From NCBI GenBank assembly GCA_014529385.2, contig CM043969.1, forward strand, positions 66,891,176-66,955,175: 64,000 nt of DNA, in the 5' to 3' direction. The position numbers and the translations under genes are program-made. The notes under the pieces were generated by a model. It did not search any database, was not told the origin of the DNA, and saw only the letters and a list, made by a program, of their open reading frames with translations. Below, in pieces: positions 60,130 to 64,000 of this stretch (positions are counted from its first letter, which is position 1; each line of letters opens with the position of its first letter). The stretch comes from Adiantum capillus-veneris (Eukaryota; Streptophyta; Polypodiopsida; Polypodiales; Pteridaceae).

Positions 60130-60181
<52 letters not shown>
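60130..60181. repeat. (CT)n at right arm edge
   Basis: Uninterrupted CT run mirrored by 54826-54900. Confidence 0.97.
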
Positions 60182-60184
<3 letters not shown>

Positions 60185-61013
60185 GTTGCTTTTTTGTGTA
60201 CATATGGGCTTGTTAGATGTGTATGAGGATGCTCCATGATCTTCTTATCTTGTTTAGCACATTGATATATGCATATAGTGTATCTATAATCACATAGACT
60301 CATAAAAAGTGCTTCTTGCTTTTAGATCATGTAGGTGGTAGGGACACTATTTTGGCCGTATCTCCTAAATTGCTATGAATGAGATCATCCCTTCAAACCA
60401 AACATTGAAAACATCATTTAGAGAACTTTCTTTTGTATGCATCATGTGAAATTTCTGCTAGTGAAAAGTTATGATCAAAATACAACTTGCTTCCCATTGC
60501 ACTATATTTATTTTGGACTCAAATCTCCTTAGAGAACCATTATATAGATTTATCAGATGAGGAAACCCACGTAGCCAACTCAACACTTTGATTAGGAATC
60601 CCAATAAATGTATTTAGAGCATTGATATCACTTCATGAGTGTGTTTTATTAATTGTTCTTTGTATGGGATTACATGTACGTGCAGGGATGCTACAAGGGG
60701 GAGTACCATATGGAGTCTTGCATTAGGGAATTTCGGAGGTCATTTGGAGGGCCTTCTAAGAAAATGTATTTTTTGCACTCTCTCTCTAGAAAAAATGGCA
60801 AATAAAAGAGTTGGGTCTTTCATAGTAAAAGTTCAAAAAGTGTACTTTAAGTAGATTCCTTACTCTTCTGAACATTCGTTCATAGTGATTGAGAGATAAT
60901 CCTCTTTTCAGTTGCATTGAATGAACCTCGTCAATATGGAGGGAATGAGGCTAACATGAAGGGACGAAGGCGCAGCCGCTATTCACTTTCCATTAAACCT
61001 GCACATTTGGCTA
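60182..61013. other. Upstream region of the 61-kb gene; no gene seen
   Basis: AT-rich, one 71-codon frame without domain. Confidence 0.55.
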
Positions 61014-63771
61014 ATGGCGCACTCCTCAAATGGCACAAATGTTACCCAGAAACGAGCCAAATATCACCTTCACATTGATTTGGACAATGAGTACCAACCA
61101 TTGATTAAGCGCAGTAAAACAAACACACATATACCTCCCGCTTCCATAGACACGCTCAGAGCTCAGGGAGCTAAACACATAGATATCTGGACGAGAGGCT
61201 CTCTCTACCCTAAGAATCCAATGACTAATGCGTCTCCACCGTTTGTCAATCCTACAAGCTTATTGACCTTTGCTGGTGATGGAGAAAAGGGCCTTCTGGG
61301 TTATTGTAAATCTCTTACAAGAGAAGCTAAAACTTACAAGAGCATTCTCCAAGCTCAACAATGTGAGATTGTTCGCCTTTCACATTTACATTCTACAGAT
61401 CAGGTTACCATTTTGCAACATAAAACAGAGGTACAAGAACTAAAAGGAAAGGTGCGAAGTTGTCAAATGAAGGACACCATCTTGGGTGGTCGTATCCGAA
61501 AGAAGAAATTGCGCAATCTTGAAACATTGCAGGTTGCATCAGGAGGTCTCAAGAAAAGAATCCGAGCATTAAGGTGATGCTTCTTGGTTGGTTACATTGT
61601 CTTAGTTAAGTAATATTTTTGTTTTTTCTTGTTATGCATTGTTTTCATGTGCCTAAATAGTGTTAGTGAAGCAAATTTTCTGTTATTTACTTATGCATTG
61701 TCTTCATGTAGAGATTCAATCTATCCTGACAAGGAAAACATTGACCCCAAAGCCAATATAGGAAAGAGATTGAAGCCACTTATAAGTAGAAGCCTGGCAG
61801 CAGATATAGTACATGACAAGAAGTTTAAGGTCCTACAACGAAATGTAGTGGACTGCTTTATTTCAGAGAACTCAGTGCCTGCAAAAGAGATACAAGGCAC
61901 ACTTGATTCACTTGGTGTAAGCAAAAGAGGATATTCGGCTATCCAAAAGTCTGTCTCATCCATCTTTGTTAGGAAGGGTATAAAATCCAAACTTCTACCA
62001 TCAGCCTAAAGTGTTTGGAAAGAGAGGCTTCAGCTTAACGAGGCACAGGGAGACTATCTTGGACAACCCTTTCATATTAAAGCAACTTACAGTGGCCATG
62101 GAGCAAACATGGCATATGATGAGTTCAACAATATTTTTATGGACCTGCGGATATTACAGAAGAGAATGGTGGAGTTTTACAACATCACATTTGACGAGTC
62201 ACGAGGGGTATTACATTTTGTGTTAAAACTGGATGAGTGTGAGCTTGTTAAAGAGAAAAAGCTAGAGCGTGTTACTATTACTTTAATGAATAGAGCCCTC
62301 TCAAAGTGTCCCAGTGATGATCCTTTATATTTTAGTGTTCAATCAGAATCTAACATATGGTGGCTTGGTGCGTTTGAGGTAAGCGAGATTCTCAGGTAAG
62401 CTCAAATGTTCACATCTACTTAAGTCTCATTTATTTTGTGTTGCAGGTAAAGAAAGAAGATCATGAGATTCTATATTGGGTGTTCCATCGAACTAATATT
62501 CCGGAGGTGATTGATCGACAGACTAACCAGGGAGAGGTACTACGTCTAGATGGAAGGGGAGACTTTCAAGTTCAGTGGCATCTTGCAGGTGACCTCAAAA
62601 CATTAAAGTGCATGTATAATTGTGGAATGGGTGCAATGGCAAAGTCGCCGTGTTTGTTCTGCATAGAGCCTGCAAAGGTCATGGACCCAAAGTGGTGGAG
62701 AAAAGCTCCAACACGTCACATTGAGGATCCTGCTTTTCGACCGGTTTTGAAAATACCACTTGTGAATGTCCACATTTGTACAATGCATGCCCTTTGTAGA
62801 ATTGTGGAGAAATTGGTCTACTTATACATCGGGTTTGCTTGGAAGATTAAGAACTCCGCAGAACGACAAGTAGCCTTGCAATGCTTAGAAATGGTACTGT
62901 CGGATATGGGGCTTCATGGTGGCAATGTGAAAATCCAGCGGGATGAAAAGAGATCAACTGCTGAGAAGGATGTCCCATGCAAACCATCCATCGGTGGGGT
63001 GAAGGCACGGAGGTTTTTATCTAAGCCCCAAGGTACAAGAGATCCGAAGCTAACAAAACATGAAAAAATATATAACACATCTTATGTTAGCAAGGTAGAG
63101 TATCATAGCTGGAAAAAGCTACATATTGCAGTCAAAGACCACGAGCCAACTACTCGTAACGCGAAGGCTGAGGTTTGGCGATCAATAGACATCCTATTTT
63201 TCATGTGCGACAAAGATGACTGGTCACAAGGTGATATGAACAAGTTCAAGGAAAATCTCAACCTTCTGAAAAAATCATTCAAGACAGCATGGACAGACAC
63301 CCAGATTACTCACTACATGGTATTATCATGTATTTCTTTCTCTCTTATGTGCAAATATGTGACTGTAAAACATTCAAACTAATCTGTTTTCATATCCAGC
63401 ACATCATCTTCAATCATTTACCATATTTTATACAAAAGTATGGGAACCCGGCAATATGGAATACCCAAGGGATGGAAAAGTCTCATTACATGGCGAGAAA
63501 TGCTTATTTCAGGCACACACGACATGGTGGCTCTCGAATCAAGGCTAACAGTTTGAGAGAACTATTTGAATGGTTCTATCGTAGAATCATTCATTGAATG
63601 CAGGCAAAAGAAGTCTTGGCAAATTCAGCAACAGCACAAGCCATCAGACATTTACAACAACAAAAAGTTAAAAGATCAATGGCATACAACAACTCCGGAG
63701 CTCGTGAAAGTCAACGAAGGTGGAGAGAGACAATGGTGTATGTGAATCACAAGTGGAGAAAGATACTCTGA
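61014..63771 (+). pseudogene. Four-exon transposon-like protein, family not recognised
   Basis: Exons 61014-61573, 61712-62379, 62447-63319, 63400-63771 have GT-AG junctions that keep one frame. In-frame stops at 62007 (TAA) and 63596 (TGA) interrupt it. N-terminus basic, then a coiled coil (KSLTREAKTYKSILQ onwards). Exon 2 starts RDSIYPDKENIDP and has a helix-turn-helix-like stretch ('SVPAKEIQGTLDSLGVSKRG'), then 'FVLKLDECELVKEKK'. Exon 3 has 'WHLAGDLKTLKCMYNCGMG' with 'SPCLFC' (a CxxC), and 'CTMHALCRIVEKLVYLYIG'. Exon 4 has 'GMEKSHYMARNAYFRHTRHG'. This order (D-x-K, C-x2-C, HALxRIxEK, EKSHY) looks like a cut-and-paste transposase of uncertain superfamily. An alternative is a domesticated gene. 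Polyadenylation signals are not obvious. Confidence 0.6.
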
Positions 63772-64000
63772 GTGGATGACATTGTACAAAATTTATGTAA
63801 TACATGATCTTATACAATTGCTACTTGAAGTGTATCAAGATTTTGAAGGTTCAATTTTGTTTTTTGGCACGTCACCCTTGTAACGAATCATGAGATGTTT
63901 GCCATACTCTAAAAGTTCATCTGGGTTTTGTCTACCAAGAGCTAGTGCCATTGCTGTGTAGGTGTAGTAATACGCTGCCCGACCACCTGTATAGCCCGGG
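63772..64000. other. Downstream flank, nothing identified
   Basis: AT-rich, likely 3' UTR and spacer; the window ends here. Confidence 0.5.

Larger units (their letters stand above)
54826..60181. mobile_element. Large inverted-repeat structure (arms about 800 bp)
   Basis: Left arm about 54826-55625 matches the reverse complement of about 59405-60181: both have (GA)n/(CT)n at the outer edge, then TGATGGCTATGGAGCTT, the TATATAATACATA block, the 'AAGCCAAGAGGTAGTGCCCT' block and the 'CTTTTTGGAAATGTTAAAAACC' inner edge. The loop (3.8 kb) has no ORF with a known domain. It may be a fold-back/TIR transposon or two LTR-type repeats in opposite orientation. Confidence 0.75.

Overview
The window is eukaryotic nuclear DNA, almost certainly from a land plant with a large repeat-rich genome. 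The evidence is spliced genes with GT-AG introns, Tat-like Ty3/gypsy elements primed by tRNA-Asp, long (CA)n and (GA)n microsatellites, and no operon structure. Sequence alone does not fix the species; a seed-free plant (fern or lycophyte) is my best guess. No conserved host housekeeping gene is visible. The window is a nest of transposable elements of at least five kinds.

Layout. 1-615: LTR of the same family as the large element at 17-36 kb, opposite orientation, cut by the window edge. 1.86-5.8 kb: two nested, decayed LTR elements on the minus strand (a gag gene with tRNA-iMet PBS and start of its LTR; an older Tat-like PBS and LTR). 5.8-7.8 kb: microsatellites, no convincing gene. 7.8-17.0 kb, resuming at 36.36-36.49 kb: a decayed Penelope-like retroelement. 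Its reverse transcriptase (12.9-14.6 kb) lies between two about 2.2-kb direct repeats that behave like the pseudo-LTRs of this class, and both repeats carry the same first exon and about 950-bp intron. 17009-36355: a 19.3-kb Tat-like LTR retrotransposon on the minus strand, inserted into the second repeat with a perfect 5-bp target duplication; the other repeat copy shows the empty site.

38.4-41.14 kb plus 51.50-51.80 kb: a rotten Tat-like element on the plus strand, split by a 10.35-kb DNA transposon (41145-51496). That transposon has a duplicated 9-10 bp target and diverged terminal inverted repeats, and it carries two divergent genes. On the plus strand is a Mutator-like (MULE) transposase with a zinc-binding N-terminal region and a C-terminal SWIM finger. 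On the minus strand is a gene of at least 11 exons encoding a ParB-like domain followed by a beta-class N6/N4-type DNA methyltransferase. Four copies of a 52-bp interrupted palindrome lie between the two genes. This transposon, a eukaryotic mobile element carrying a bacterial/phage-style ParB-methyltransferase plus a palindrome array, is the most interesting system in the window.

54.83-60.18 kb: an inverted repeat with arms of about 800 bp around a 3.8-kb loop. 61.0-63.8 kb: a four-exon transposon-like gene of a family I cannot name, with two in-frame stops.

How the parts fit: the large LTR element contributes gag, protease, RT, a duplicated integrase zinc module, integrase, a second protease-like domain, a long 3' ORF, and eight copies of a 24-bp palindrome. 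It is non-autonomous now, because its RNase H core is deleted and there are several in-frame stops. The MULE transposase is broken by a stop and frameshifts, while nearly all splice sites of the methyltransferase gene are intact.
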